Part shown: positions 11,701-24,637 of the stretch, piece after piece
Position numbering within the stretch: the first letter of the stretch is position 1
Layout: every line of letters starts with the position of its first letter
From: Punctularia strigosozonata HHB-11173 SS5
Taxonomy: Eukaryota; Basidiomycota; Agaricomycetes; Corticiales; Punctulariaceae
DNA: 64,000 bases
Reading direction: 5' to 3'
Assembly: GCF_000264995.1 (NCBI RefSeq)
Contig: NW_006767442.1
Location: 343,894-407,893 of the forward strand
The notes under the pieces: model-generated
The model's database searches: none
The model's input: the letters and a program-made list of their open reading frames with translations, nothing else
Told to the model about the DNA's origin: nothing
Translations under genes and position numbers: made by a program

Positions 11701-14017
11701 GGAACCTGTACGAGCCTCATTGCACCGCGACCGCCGTTTACACGATGGCTCTTCCGAACTCAATTCCGCTCGTGTAGGAGTGCGGACCATGCATGTGGAT
11801 CCGTCAATCGTCGGCGCAACAGCCGCTCGCTGTTGAATGGAAGAGCGCGCATCGAGGGCTACGGATGTGCGGATCGATACCCAGATGCATTAGGGACCAG
11901 GCGGGTCGTATGCATAACCGACCACGCGCACTGCAGCGGTGCGATAGGATGTGATCTGGTACAGTGGACACTTTGATCTCGGTTTGCACAGCGGATGCTC
12001 TAGATCTTTGACGGCGTTACTACCTTGCGTTCGCTGCGGAGCTATGTAGAAGGACTGAATTCTTTTCATGTTTGCGATATCGGTGTACCGCCTATATACG
12101 CGTACGAGATCACTGCCCCAACACCACTGCTCCGACGAACATCCTAAATGACACCACCACCAAACCTAATTGCCACAATCAGGCGCTCGCGCTCGCTATC
12201 GGTAGAGATCTATGTAGCGAGATAACACCAACATTACATCTACCGAACGAGGGCGGCTAGTCCACATGCGCCTCTCGATCCATCGCGCCTGGACTTGGAT
12301 CTTTATACACTTGCCTTGGCTACCGTCCCTGCCAGCCGCAGCCATCATCACGCGAACTCTCGGGATATTTCACTCGCTGTTTCGGGTCATCGCTCCGGGT
12401 CAGCTACCTCCACCGCGTGCCGATGCGCACGTTCCGGGCCCGATCTCATCCCTCCCGTCTGCATGGCTTTGGCTTGGCTTTGACAGTCTCTATGAAAACT
12501 TGACGTTTAACGTTGATCTCATTATGGTCATGGTAAGTAAGTAGATCTTTTTCACTTCCGACCGTCGAGCCGTCCATTGCGGCTCGGCATCAACGACGTT
12601 TCATTCATATGCGCGCGCCGCACCCATCGTGACTCACTGTGAGGCATGAGCGCTCCGTGTTGGGCGCCTCGCCCATGCGCAACTTGAGAGAGCCGGACCC
12701 AGACCCTTCTCCGACCGTGGAGTCGGCGGAATATGTATCCGCCTTTCCGACGCTGGCGGGGCGGGGCATCACGAGTCTGGCGCTTGCTCCTCATCCTTTC
12801 GTGCCTCTTTCAGGTCTCAAGAGGCGGGACCGTGCTCGTGTACCTGGAGATAGATGGCGTCAGAAAGTCACTGATAGGCGTCAATAGAGCGGCTGGGGCA
12901 GTTCGTGTATCGCCATTGAATCGCGTACAGCCAACGATTGCTGTACTACATTGGCTGTACGGATCGAACGATCTGAAAAGAGGCTGAGCTTAAGCGAACG
13001 TACAGGTATGTCATCCGCATACATACGCAAACTCCACCCTGATTGCATGCTGATGTAAAAAGCAAAACTAAGCGAGGCTTTTAACCAAGCTGGTGCCTAC
13101 CCTGCGTAAATGCGTAGAGCTCTGAGATCTGACTTTGTGTGAGCCATCAGCAGACTGAATGTACGGATCCGGATCGATCGCGGGCGTAGGACCTTGGCTA
13201 TTGCCACGTTTGGTCCCTAGTGCGGCGGCGAGTACGGTGCGCTACATTTTTCCAGAACGAGACTCCCGACGGTACGGTACTGCATCGGTTAGCGACGTAG
13301 ATGCTTACTAGTAGTGCCCGCGCAGTCCGAGCAGTACGAAACGCTTTTGCAATGTGCGTGCGCGCGTAAACGCTGAACGCGGCAGAGGAGGGGATTGGTC
13401 ACGGCGCCTGACTACGAAGCAGATTAGGTTTGCTTCTCGAAATAGCTCCATGCAGGCCACTATCACAGGAAGCGCACTGGCAGCGATCCCTTCGTTGCCC
13501 TCCTGGCACCGAGCTGGCTGGATGTTAGGAGTGTCTGCACTCGCACTTCTCTTCCGCACCGCGCTATACCGATGGGGTTGTGCAAGGGCACGATCGCGGT
13601 GGACGGTCGGTGGTCCCGACGCACGCGGCGCGCTGACACACGCCGGATAAGGCAATTCGCGGTTCTGATGGCGGTGGGGAGAGCACCGCCACCAGCCGTT
13701 GATGGGACCCCCTCGTGGGCCGCGGGAATCTGGATCGGAAAAGGGGATCGCGCCGGGTGTCGCTTAGTGCGCTGGCTACTTTATCCCCTCCCGGGCCTGT
13801 CAAGAGAGATGCGAGCGAGTGCGTGGAGATAACCGAGCCCCCGTCCTCCTCCCTGTCAGCGTCCCTGCTCACGACCCGCCACGACCCAGCGCCCAACGCC
13901 CGACGTTCTCATCGCCGCACCCGTACTCGGCGCACCGCGGCCTCGTCGACCCTTTCCATCTCTTCCTGACGACCGCCCTCAGTTCGTCGAGCTTCTGCTG
14001 CGAGACCGTATCTCGAG
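11701..14017. other. Gene-poor interval
   Basis: No gene could be supported in these 2.3 kb. Open frames around 12266-12544 and 13354-13896 lack recognisable domains or a consistent exon pattern. A short imperfect palindrome built on the sequence tacagccaa...ttggctgta lies near 12927-12961. The last 200 bp before 14018 are C/T-rich, as expected for the 5' untranslated leader of the next gene. Confidence 0.5.
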
Positions 14018-15278
14018 ATGTCTTCTCCCTCTCAGGCCCCCAACATCGCGCAGATCATCCTACCCCCGGGATTCACCTTGCCAGAGTATGAGAAGCTGCA
14101 GGGACAGTTGGGTACGTCCTCCTGGTCGTCGTGTCCAGATAGCGAGCCTGAACGGCCATCCCTGCCAGTCACCATAGGAATCGTGACCGCCGTCGCGTTC
14201 GCCCTCGTCTGCTGGGACTAGTACGTCTGCTTCTACCGGTACCACACAACTTCCCATTGACCATCGTCGCAGTGTCGTACTCCTACGAGATGAGCTCAAG
14301 CTGTATGTCACCAACACCCGCGCCATATGGCGGACACCGGCAACGCTCGCCTTCATCGTCCTCCGTTACTCCGCCTTCCTCGCCACCCTTCCTTCCCTTT
14401 TCTTCACCTCCATCCAGTCTCAACACTGTCAGACCGCCGTGATCGCCTCCCAGGTCGGTGCTGTCCTCGTCGTCGCCGCCTCGGGCGTCATCTTCTCCAA
14501 CCGGGTGGTCGCCATCTGGGGCAACAGCAAGTTTATCATCGCCGTCACCGTCGTGGCATGGTTAGGACTCATAGGCTGCTGGGTATGCATCTCTCCTATA
14601 ATTCCAGCCTTCCCTCCCACTCACGCACCGTTCATCCGGCAGATATCCGTCGCGACGCAGTACAACGCCATCACCGGCCCCACGACGCCCTTCGCCTCCA
14701 ACTGCCAAATGCAGCCCATCGTCTCCTGGGCGCCGATCTCCTATGCGTCCTCGGTCGTGTTCGACATCATCGTCCTCGCCCTCACCGTCTTCAAGCTCCG
14801 CGCGAACGGGCTAGAAAAGTCGGCCGTTTCCCGCCAGATCTTCCGGGACAACCTCGCCTACTTCGTCGTCACCGCCGCGACGAACATCGTCGTGCTCTCC
14901 ATCCAGGCCCTCGGCGAGTCCTTTTCGATGATCAAGCCGACCGCGGTCCCGTTCTCGACCGTCATCACCGTCGCCATGTCCGAGCGCGTCTACCTCAACC
15001 TCAAGCTCCTCCGCACCCGCGAGGAGCGCGGGCGGCACACCACCCTCGGCTCCTCCGCGCCGACGTACATGTACTCCGTGCCCGGCTCGGGCGCACCGGA
15101 GACGCTCAAACGGAGCGCCGTGCCGCAGACGTGGGGCGTCACCCCCGGCTGGAGTGCCGGCCAGATCGAGGAAGGCCCGCGCTACTCCGAGGCCGGCACG
15201 ACCGAGGTCGAGGGCTGGGAGATGCAAAACAGGGACGCCAAGCCCTGGGAGCTGTACAACCGAGAGGCGAAGATGTGA
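14018..15278 (+). CDS. Multi-pass (about seven-span) fungal membrane protein
   Basis: Four exons, 14018-14111, 14169-14220, 14273-14582 and 14643-15278, give 363 residues. Hydrophobic spans are visible in order: VTIGIVTAVAFALVCWDY, FIVLRYSAFLATLPSLFF, SQVGAVLVVAASGVIF, FIIAVTVVAWLGLIGCW, APISYASSVVFDIIVLALTV, and AYFVVTAATNIVVLSIQAL, with a further weak one near PFSTVITVAM. The pattern W-D-Y-x3-L-R-D-E-L-K-L-Y after the first span resembles the large basidiomycete family of putative 7TM proteins (DUF6533/DUF6534-like). The C-terminal 90 residues are polar and probably cytoplasmic. Ligand and role are unknown. A signalling receptor is possible but is not shown by the sequence. Confidence 0.85.
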
Positions 15279-16948
15279 TGAAGGACTTTTTCGTCGATCC
15301 TCTCGTTTAGTCGCGCGCTGGCTGCTTGCTTGGATTCACGCTCCGGATGCTTTCCTACTATACTCTACATTCCCTCCCCGGCCGCGAACTGAGCGCCGTA
15401 TATCTGGATACGCTGCCGCGGTTTATACCAGCCGTTCTCTCCCACCAGTATGTGTAACTAGGCTTTTTACTTATTGTTTTTCCACCATCCCCATATACTG
15501 TCCTTTACGAGTACAACGCGCATGGGGACCGACCGCACACATGAAACGAATTTGGCCCCGGATCTGTGATACATCGACCGCCGATTTGATGTCATGACCG
15601 ATACGAATGAACCTGAACGGCCTGAAGAGGACGAATCAGCGACCGGTTGTTGGGCTCCACGCTGATCATATCAAATGACGTCCCTCGTCTCGTCTTCTTT
15701 GCATCGTATATAGACACCGAACATGAGCGTCAAGTGGGTTACCCTCGGGCCCCGCCTGTTGCGAAAACGCGGGGCGGGACAACGCAAGCGGCATGCTACC
15801 TGCCGCCTGATTGATACTAAGGTCTGGGGCACGGCGGAGGTATAGCTACTTCGTTCAGCTGATCATATCAGGCAACCCGGCCTACCAGGGAAGGCGCGAA
15901 GCCGTGGTTGGCTTGTTCGGCACGGTGATCGTGGCAAGTAGTGTTTGTGAGTTGGACGAAGCCCTGTGACACCGCTGCGCTTCCGCAGGACACGGGCATA
16001 TGAGGGACGACGACTCAAGGAACAACCGGTCTGCATTGATGCAACCAGGACCGTAATTCAAGGGCAACGGGGAAGCAGCGACGAGTCTGTGCTCAAGCCT
16101 CAAGGCGTCATGCACAGAATCGATAAAACCATTAACGCTCATCTTCTCGATGTTGGACGATTGAACAGGGATCGGCAGCGCGACTGAACGCATCCCGCGT
16201 GCATGCACGCGCAACGCAGGAACGCCGTCGTACCGAACGGAAGCATCCCCTTCCCGAATACGAAATCTGGATTCGGTGGTCGGCCCCGGCGCCGTGATCG
16301 ACGGATCCCTTGCACGCGGCGTTACAGGCTTTCCCTAACGTACTGTACGAGGACGGCTGGGGAATGGTCGGATGAAGAGAGTGTACTTGCAGGTGGTAAA
16401 AGTTCTCCGCAGTAGGCAAAGATGTCCGCGGGGAGCCCCGCCAAAACATGCAGTGCATAGTCAACGTCCCGCTCCACTTTGCCCGTGCTGCAAATACACT
16501 CTAATACAAGCGAGCAATTTCCCGCTTTCGCCGTTTCTCGCGGATTGACAAGCGCTTACTGATATGTCACTGCCTGTATTAACGTATGACTAAGCGAAAG
16601 CCTTAACGCCCGGCGATGGCGGATGCAGAACGCGGAAAACGGAGCTTACGCAGTACGGCCCTCACGAGAGGGATTCCGGGGTTGCGACTTGTGAAAAGGC
16701 TCTGCGACGAACCGTGTCGCGGGCAGGTTGTCAAGCGACATGTAATGATTTTTTCTGTCGACGACCACGGCTGGATGTCATGCGGCGATGAAATACCACG
16801 GAGCATTGACGATGTTTCATTACGAATGTGTAATACGGTAGCGATGATACATGACATCCTACAAGCAAAACCTGGCATCACATAGGCATAGATGCAAATG
16901 TAAATTCACAACATAAAAGTACACGCACTCACAATAGCCACCGCGGCC
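15279..16948. other. Intergenic interval without recognisable genes
   Basis: Between the membrane-protein gene and the 3' end of the F-box gene I see no supported coding region. Open frames on both strands at 15882-16464 and 16603-16885 are short, overlap each other and show no known motif. Confidence 0.5.
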
Positions 16949-18822
16949 CTACCGAAGCGCCTCGGCGACGGCCACCCGCTCCCTGAGGTCCTTCACCTCC
17001 TCCACGAGCTTGAACGTCCGCACGCCTTCCTCCCGCCTGAGGTCGCAGCACAGCGTCACCACGGCGTCCACGTTCTTCCACGCGTCCAATCTGTCGCGCA
17101 GATCGTCGGGCCCCATCACGTCCGGACACGAAAGGGGCAGCTCGTGGTGCCACTCCCAAGTGAAGCCGGACATAATCCCGCATGTTTTTGGGCCGCTGCC
17201 ACGTTCTGTGGAATCGACGGCGGTGGCGGCGGTGGGTGGCGGCGTGACGAGCGTGGAGAGGAAGCGAGCAACAGCGTGCGAGTCGACGATGGGAGATACC
17301 CCGAAGCCGAGGGCATCGAGGCTTGGGCCGAATGTTGGCCAGGACTCGTCGTCGTCGAGCGAGTACGGCGGTGGCGGGGTAGGTAGCTCTTCCAACCTCG
17401 TCGCATCGACGTAGAGGTGGAGGTGCTCGAGCTTGGGGCAGTGACGAGCGAACGGCAAAAGCGCCGCAAGCGTGAGCGTCGGGCGCTCCAAATAAAACGG
17501 CTCCGAGTTAAGCAGGCAGCTCGTCAACTGACTGCCGAACCCCTTCGCGAGCTCTTCGACGTCGTCGAGACTGAGGCGAATGGGCAAGTCGTGTGTGAGT
17601 TCGAAGTGGCAGAGGCGCGCGCAGGCGAAGAGCGGGCGGAGGGTGTCGACGGTGATGCGGTTGTTGAGCAGGTTTGGGGTGTACAGCGTAAGCAGATCGA
17701 CAACGTCGTCTTCGGGCCGTTCCCGTGGGCGCAGTTCCATGTAGAGGTGAGCGAGGGAGGGCATTGCGTTGGGTAAGGCAGCGAAAAAATCATGTAAGGG
17801 ATCGGGGCCCTCAATGTCGAGAGCTTGGATGTACAGATCCGTCACCTCGCGTGGGGAGAATGGGTTGGAGAGGAGTTTGGTGATGTCGCTTAATGACACC
17901 GCAAGAGAAAAGTCCACGAGGGAGGCGAAGGCGTCTTCTTCCAGCGCAGGGGAGAATGGGCTGCAATCGGAGGCATCCCCGTAACCTTGTTCCGGAAAGT
18001 GTTCGAATTGCAACACCTTGAGGTACGGGAGGCGGGAGAGCTCCGACACGACGCGGGAGCTCACCCAATAGATAGGTAAAACGACCTTTTCGAGCCTACG
18101 TAGCTTTGACAGGAGTTCGATGAAATCTTCTTCAATAATTGACAGGGGGAAGTAACTGAACACGGAAACGTTGAGTGATAGCAAGTTCGGCATTCGCGTT
18201 CCAATGTTCTGGAAGAATAATCCGTATGGGACAGACCCCAGGTCTTCTTCTTCGAAAGCTGGGTTACGGAGTTTCATGTTGAGGTGCTTGATGTTGGGCT
18301 GCATGAGCGTGACGAAGTCCCGTAGGTGTGCTGTCCTCTTGGCAGCGAGAGATAGTCGGTTCAAGGAGGGAAATATGTTGAGGGAAGTGCGTGTTCGCGC
18401 GATGTCATCCCAAGCATTCGAGGAGAGAGTCGCTCGGCGATGAGAGCCAGTCCCCCCGGTGCATACTGCCAAAGAGCGGACCCGGGAGGCATAGCGATGA
18501 AATCTTGCCCAGTCAGACGGAGTTGGTGTACGATAGAATTCCTGGGTATGCCATTGGACGATGAGCGATGGCAGAACTGCTGAAAAAGGTGTATACGCAC
18601 TAAAGCCAAAGACCCTGGCTCGGGCCCCGTTTTCAACGGGGCAAGATTCGAGAACAGTGCTAGGGGATCATCTACATCGTGCCAAAGCAGGTCGAGGGCG
18701 ACTTCAGACCACTGCTTGTTGACGAGCAGGCAAGCGCAGATGTTGGGTCGTTCAAGGTAATCGAATATGGACGTTAGGAGCTCTGGGACGCACAAGGCGC
18801 GAGAGACGGCAGCCCATCGCAT
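16949..18822 (-). CDS. F-box protein with leucine-rich C-terminal region
   Basis: Two exons, 18822-18601 and 18541-16949, give 604 residues. The intron (18542-18600) restores the phrase SDWARFHRYASRVRSL, typical of this fungal F-box class. The N-terminus (CVPELLTSIFDYLERPNICA then CLLVNKQWSEVALDLLW) is a clear F-box, the Skp1-binding motif of SCF ubiquitin ligases. The remainder is a series of irregular Leu-rich repeats (PNLLSLNVSVF, LPYLKVLQFEHF, CPKLEHLHLYVD) that probably bind the substrate. A C-terminal helical stretch, EEVKDLRERVAVAEALR, could be a short coiled coil. The start is the first ATG (MRWAAVSRAL) before the F-box. Such genes are numerous in Agaricomycetes and substrates are rarely known. 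Confidence 0.88.
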
Positions 18823-19275
18823 GATGGCAGAGAGAAGCGACAGCACAACTTGAATAACAATATGATGATAAGTTCACAAGATGAATATAAGTCAAGATTG
18901 TAGCGCCGGAGTAGATAAAGGCCTGTTTACAGTGGAACCGAACAAAGCCGTTCTCCGCCAGAGTCGATAGTAATCACGTGACCGTGGCGTTGACCGTTAC
19001 ACCGCCACAGTCCCTGGCTTCTCCGGCGGAAATTCGTCTTGGCCAGCTGCAGCGTCCGCTACAATCCGTATCTCGCATAGAGGGTGGTCTGCACGCAAGA
19101 TATGGACTGAATGCTAACAAGTGCTCGGGAATCTTTTCAGATCAGGCTTTTATCGACGTTACGAACCTCGTTCGGAAAAACCTACAGAACCACGATCATC
19201 CCCAGATTAGATAACCAAAACCGGGCTTCAATAGACCGAGTCAGTAAATTTGTGGCAGCTCCCTTTACTCCTACC
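18823..19275. promoter_or_regulatory. Divergent promoter region, F-box / SPE3-LYS9
   Basis: This 453-bp interval separates two divergent start codons. A CACGTG core occurs near 18976. A possible untranslated-leader intron acceptor (atcttttcag) lies at about 19132-19141 on the SPE3-LYS9 side. An upstream ATG at 19111 opens a frame that overlaps the main start; whether it acts as a regulatory uORF cannot be judged. Confidence 0.35.
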
Positions 19276-21700
19276 ATGGCTCCCCTCACTCACCCCTCCA
19301 TCGTAGGTAAGATAAAACTTGACTGGCATCCAGACATGAACGGCACTGATGCACCGAAGACGGCTGGTTCAGGGAGATCTCGTCTCAATGGCCGGGCCAG
19401 GCGATGACCCTCAAGGTTCGCAAGATCCTGCACGTCGAAAAGTCCCTTTACCAGGACGTACTCGTATTTGAGTCTGAGACGTACGGAAACGTTCTCGTCC
19501 TGGACGGTGTTATTCAGTGCACAGAACGTGATGAGTTCTCGTATGTCACCCCCATAATTCGCTCCGCATTCATTGCTCACGCCGTTCACTCCAGGTACCA
19601 GGAGATGATCACCCACATTCCCCTCGCAAGCCATCCTAACCCCAAGAAGGTGCTCGTCATCGGCGGTGGCGATGGCGGTGTCGTCCGTGAGGTTCTCAAG
19701 CACGAATCCGTGGACGAAGTCGTTCTATGCGACATCGACGAGACAGTCGTTCGCGTATCGAAGCAGTTCCTCCCGCATATGTCATCCCTCCTCTCGAACC
19801 CACGCGTCCGCGTGTTCATTGGCGACGGCTTCAAGTTCCTCCAAGAGAACACCTCCACTTACGACGCGATCATCACCGACTCGTCGGACCCCGTCGGCCC
19901 CGCCGAGGCGCTCTTCGAAAAGCCTTACTTCCAGCTTTTGCACGACGCGCTCGCTCCGGGCGGCCACATTTCAACCCAGGGGGAGTGCCTCTGGCTGCAT
20001 CTCCCGCTGATCAAAGACCTCAACAAGATGACCCAGGGCCTGTTCCCCGTGGCTGAGTACGCGTTCACCACGATTCCGACCTACCCATCTGGCCAGATTG
20101 GCTTCGTTATCTGCTCCAAGGAAGCCGGGCGCGACCTTAAGACTCCTGTCCGCAAGGTAGAAGGAACCCGGTATTACAACGACGCCGTCCACCGCGCCGC
20201 GTTCGTCCTGCCGGAGTTCGGCCGCGCGATGCTGGAGGAGGGCGAGGATAAGGCGCCCAAGTTCGGACGGGCCGCGTTGGAGGCTGCTGCTGCCGGTAAG
20301 CCCAAGAAGAAGATCTTGCTCCTTGGCAGCGGCTTCGTCGCGGCTCCGTGCGCGGAATACCTTGCCCGGGATCCTTCGAATGAGCTCACTGTCGCGTGCC
20401 GCACGCTCAGCGCAGCCCAAGCGCTTTGCGATCCTCTGCCCGCTGGCTCGTCCACTCCCCGCTCTCTCGACGTTTCCGACACCGCCGCACTCGAGGAGGC
20501 TGTCGCTGCTCACGACGTTGTCATCTCGCTCATTCCTTACACCTTCCATGCTGCCGTGATCGAGGCCGCTATCAAGGGCAAAACACATGTCGTCACGACG
20601 AGCTACGTTAGCCCTGCCATGCGCGCCTTGGACGCCCGGGCGAAGGAGGCGGGTATCGTAGTCATGAACGAGGTTGGCCTTGACCCGGGTATCGACCATC
20701 TTTACGCGGTCAAGACCATCGGAGAGGTTCACGCGAAGGGTGGCAAGGTATGATCAGGAACTTCCCGTTATTCCTCATCATTCACTGATGGCTTGGCCAG
20801 GTCAAGCACTTCTACTCGTACTGCGGGGGCCTCCCCGCCCCCGAAGCCGCCAACAACCCCCTTGGCTATAAATTCTCCTGGTCTCCGCGGGGCGTCCTGC
20901 TTGCCCTGCTCAACAACGCCGCCTTCATCTCGAATTCGCAGAAGGTTACCATCTCCGGCAAAGAGCTCATGGCGGAGGCCAAGCCATACTACATCTCTCC
21001 GCCCTACGCGTTCGTTGCGTACCCCAACCGCGACTCGACGTCCTTCCGCGAATTCTACAACATCCCGGAGGCTGAGACATGCGTACGCGGCACGCTGCGG
21101 TACCAAGGCTTCCCCGAGTTCATCGCGGCGCTCGTGAAACTCGGCTGGCTCGACGAGGAGAAGAAGGACTGGCTGAACGAGAACCTCACTTGGGCGGAGG
21201 TGATGCAGAAGACCACCGGCGCGGCGGACGCGCAGGAGGCAACGCTCGTGGCGAAAATCAAGGAGCTGTGCTCGTTCCCGTCCGAGAGCGAGACGTCGCG
21301 CATCATCTCGGGCCTCCGCTGGATCGGTATGCTGTCGGCCGAGAAGATTAAACCCCGCGCAGGCACGCTCCTCGACACGCTGTGCGCACAGCTCGAGAAG
21401 CTCATGGCGTACGCTCCGGGCGAGCGTGACTTCATCATGCTCCAGCATAAGTTCATCGTTGAGTGGGCGGACGGGAAGGAGGACACGCTGACGTCCACCC
21501 TTGAGCTCTGCGGTTCCCCGAAGGGACATTCCGCAATGGCTCTTACCGTCGGCTTGCCCTGCGGCATTGCCACGCAGTTCGTGCTTGACGGTGTTTACAA
21601 GACCCCGGGCGTGCACGCTCCTTACACCAAGGAGATTTGCGACCCTCTCCGCGAGAAGATCGAGAGCGAGGGTTTGGGCATGGTTGAGCGGGTGCTCTGA
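19276..21700 (+). CDS. SPE3-LYS9: Spermidine synthase - saccharopine dehydrogenase fusion
   Basis: Four exons, 19276-19306, 19360-19540, 19595-20747 and 20801-21700, give 754 residues. The N-terminal 290 residues are spermidine synthase (putrescine + decarboxylated SAM to spermidine): [15 protein letters not shown], the SAM loop [17 protein letters not shown], and [13 protein letters not shown]. From about residue 300 the protein is saccharopine dehydrogenase (glutamate-forming), the next-to-last step of fungal lysine synthesis. It has a dinucleotide-binding start [15 protein letters not shown], then [32 protein letters not shown] and [20 protein letters not shown]. Such a fusion is known from Cryptococcus and other basidiomycetes, so it is a lineage marker and not an anomaly. 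Both halves look complete and both are probably cytosolic. Confidence 0.96.
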
Positions 21701-21947
21701 TTTTGTGTAACAACCAAAATGGCCAAGCGACGCGGAGCGTGATTATATCCTGCTTAGACGCTCGTGGCAACATGTATTGTAACTCTATATCCCACTCCCG
21801 GATGCCATGATCGGCATACTGTAGACGCATACCCTATTGTTACCCACGCCAGCAAGGGCCCAGGCGCTGGATGTCAGACATGCTTGTCTGGAACTGCGTA
21901 CTTATGGTGCGCTCGCTTTCCTGTCCGCCTCTCCGTTGAACGCCATC

Positions 21948-23757
21948 ATGGCTTTCCGGCCTGCGCCTTCACCAGACGATTCATTCCCAACGGAGACGTC
22001 CAAACTTCAGGCTGAGACGGAGGACATTCTGATCAAGCACCTCCCAACAGGGTCATCCAGCCCTCCCGTCTTGCAGCGCAATAGTCATTTGCAATTCCTC
22101 GTCCGCAACCTCGTTCAAGGATTCCCGGCTCCGTATACAAGCCAAGATGCAAGCCAACCCTGGCTGATGTATTGGACACTGCAAGGCTTCAGCACCCTTC
22201 AGGTCGCGCTCGATCCGGCCAACAAGCAGAAGTGCGTCGACGGAGTGATCCCGCGATGCAAATGGCGCGACTAACGTGCATACTAGAGTGATCGACACGG
22301 TCATGGCGTGGCAGCACCCCGACGGAGGCTTTGGAGGAGGTCCAGGTCAAGCCGCTCATTTACTACCGACATATGCGGCTGTATGCGCGCTTGCGATCGC
22401 TGGACGTCCTGGGCCTGGAGGAGGGTGGGATCAGATCAACCGGTGAGCATTCTGCGTATCGGGCTTAGATGAATCGCTGACCGGATTGCAGGAAGAAGAT
22501 GTACGATTTCTTCATGTCGCTGAAACAACCAGACGGATCGTTCCTTGTCGCGCACCACGCAGAAGTCGATGTCCGGTGAGTAAACGATGAATTCTTAAGA
22601 CGAGCGATGTCTGATTCACCCTCCAGGGGGATCTATTGCCTTCTCGTGGTTGCCCAACTCCTCGATCTCCTCACTCCCGAACTCGTTGCCGGCACCGCAT
22701 CCTTCGTCGCATCGTGCCAGACGTACGAAGGCGGTTTCTCATCGGCTTCGCAACCATTCTACTCCAATACCTCACCATCCACACTTCTGCAATCACCAAG
22801 ACCTCCGCTCGGTGAGGCTCATGGTGGGTATACCTTCTGCGCACTAGCCGCATGGACGATGCTTCAACCCTTCTCGAAGTTGGCGCCAGAGCCGAAGCCA
22901 AAGGTGGACATCAAGACGCTCGTGCGGTGGCTTACGCACATGCAAGGCAGCGAAGCGGAGCTTGGCGGGTTCAAGGGAAGGACAAACAAATTGGTGGACG
23001 GGTGCTACTCGTGGTGGGTAGGCGGCGCTTTCGGGCTGTTGGAAGCTTTGGGCGTTGGACAACCACACGAACATCACAAACCTTCAGAAGATGACGATGA
23101 GCAAGAGAACTGGGACGACGTTGATGGTGAGGGAGTTCCGTCATCACTGGCCTTGTCGAAGGTTCAATGAGGCATCCAGATTCTTTGTATAATCGGAAGG
23201 CATTACAAGAATACATCTTGTACGCCGGCCAGCATCCCGCAGGAGGATTGCGGGACAAGCCTCCGAAGTGCGTCTTTTGCCCGCGATCCCCAGCCCCTCC
23301 TAAACTATATTGCATAGGCAGTCTGACGCGTATCATACTCTCTCGTGCCTTGCTGGTTTGTCTTCGGCCCAGCATCGGATGGTTGTCTCTCAGGAACGGC
23401 GAGAGCAGCTGATCAGCGCGTGGACGCCATCTAGCGGAGGTACTGTCACGGTTCTTTGTTCCATTCGGTCAGGGTTGACCGAGCGGATGATACAGCGAGC
23501 TCGTTGCCTGATGGAATTCGCAAGGCCGTGTTCTTGGACGCCCTCTCCTGGGCTGAAGAAGAAGGCGGTTCGAAAGTCGTCGGTGGTGGTGTCAATCGCG
23601 TCGTGAGCATGTATTGTACTCTCTTGGGATTTCCAGCTGATACAGCTGCCGTTAGAACGCAACGCATCCCATATACAATCTGACGATGACCCATACGGAA
23701 GGGATCATGTCACACTTCTACGCACAACAGATTCCGCCACGGATAAAGAAGGCTTAA
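21948..23757 (+). CDS. RAM1: Protein farnesyltransferase beta subunit
   Basis: Eight exons, 21948-22231, 22287-22442, 22492-22575, 22627-23126, 23180-23267, 23318-23439, 23496-23602 and 23656-23757, give 480 residues. Farnesyltransferase beta forms the alpha-alpha barrel that attaches farnesyl to CaaX proteins such as Ras and mating pheromones. Prenyltransferase repeats are clear: WQHPDGGFGGGPGQAAHLLP, LKQPDGSFLVAHHAEVDVR, SCQTYEGGFS...GEAHGGYTFCALAAW, ELGGFKGRTNKLVDGCYSWW and GQHPAGGLRDKPPKQSDAYH. The Zn ligands of the family (Asp and Cys of DGCYSWW and a C-terminal His) are in place. The end, NATHPIYNLTMTHTEGIM, is the usual family terminus. An acidic insert (PSEDDDEQENWDDVDD) sits before the fifth exon. 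Start: first ATG in frame, MAFRPAPSPD. Confidence 0.95.
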
Positions 23758-24637
23758 CGACGATCTACGGTCCTTGAAGTCTTGAGGATTGCCAGGCAAG
23801 CCCGGCTTTTTCCCCCAGTCAGCGTGACACAACGCCACTACGTCATTGAAGAGAGCTACTCGATCGCTGCTGTACTCGCGAGAAGTATGTACCAGATTGT
23901 ATATCGTGTCCACTCTGTAGGCAGCATTTACTTGCGAATTCCTACTGGAGACCACGCTCCGCATTCCTTCGATATTGCCATCGGATATATTCGCGTCGCG
24001 CTGTCTCATTCTACAGCGTTACCTCTTGTGCACACAGAAATCGTCTGTTGATTCCATCACTTACCTATAGCTGGAGCACCGTTGTACTAACCCATCGGGT
24101 GGCCCTCAATACTCCCTATACTTACCTTCAACATGCTTTCCTTGCTGAGTTCAGACGGCCATGTGTCTCTCGGCGGAGCACAGCCCGGGCTTGGACAACC
24201 GTTTCCTTCCGCACCTACATATGTTGTTCCGGCGCAGCCTTGGCGGAAGCACCCGGATTTGACGCGTCGGTCATGGGCTCGCCGACCTATGCGCCGCAAC
24301 CATTCCGGTCCACTATGGGCCCACTTTGGGCCCACTAATCAGCGGCAACAATGACATTCACTTACATGATCATCAGTGATTGTCTCCCCCATACACTCCG
24401 GCATACTTTTTGTAATTTGCTTTTCGGCGTTACAACCCGCGGCTATCCATCCCCGCGTAGCGACAAAACAGGATAGGTGCACGTCCCGACGAGTACGTAC
24501 GGATACCATCACCTGGGCAGACCCAGAATGCAAGCACCTCGTGACTCCCCGACGAGGAGCGTATATAGGAGCAACGCGTAGGGCGCTCTACCCCTCAGCG
24601 AACAGCTGAACCCAACATCAGATCTCAAGTTCTCAAC
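23758..24637. other. Intergenic interval with promoter of the small secreted protein
   Basis: No gene is supported in these 880 bp. A TATA-like gtatatagga at 24561-24570 lies about 70 bp upstream of the next ATG and is a credible core promoter. Around 24315-24340 the palindrome gggccc is repeated (tgggcccactttgggccca). Confidence 0.5.

Noticed and set aside
12072-13970. Open frames between kinase B and the 7TM gene
   Set aside because: Short, mutually overlapping on both strands, and without domains, signal peptides or membrane segments that fit an exon model.
14327-15310. 327-codon plus-strand frame rich in Arg and Pro
   Set aside because: Overlaps the 7TM-type gene in another frame; the true frame has membrane spans and consistent introns.
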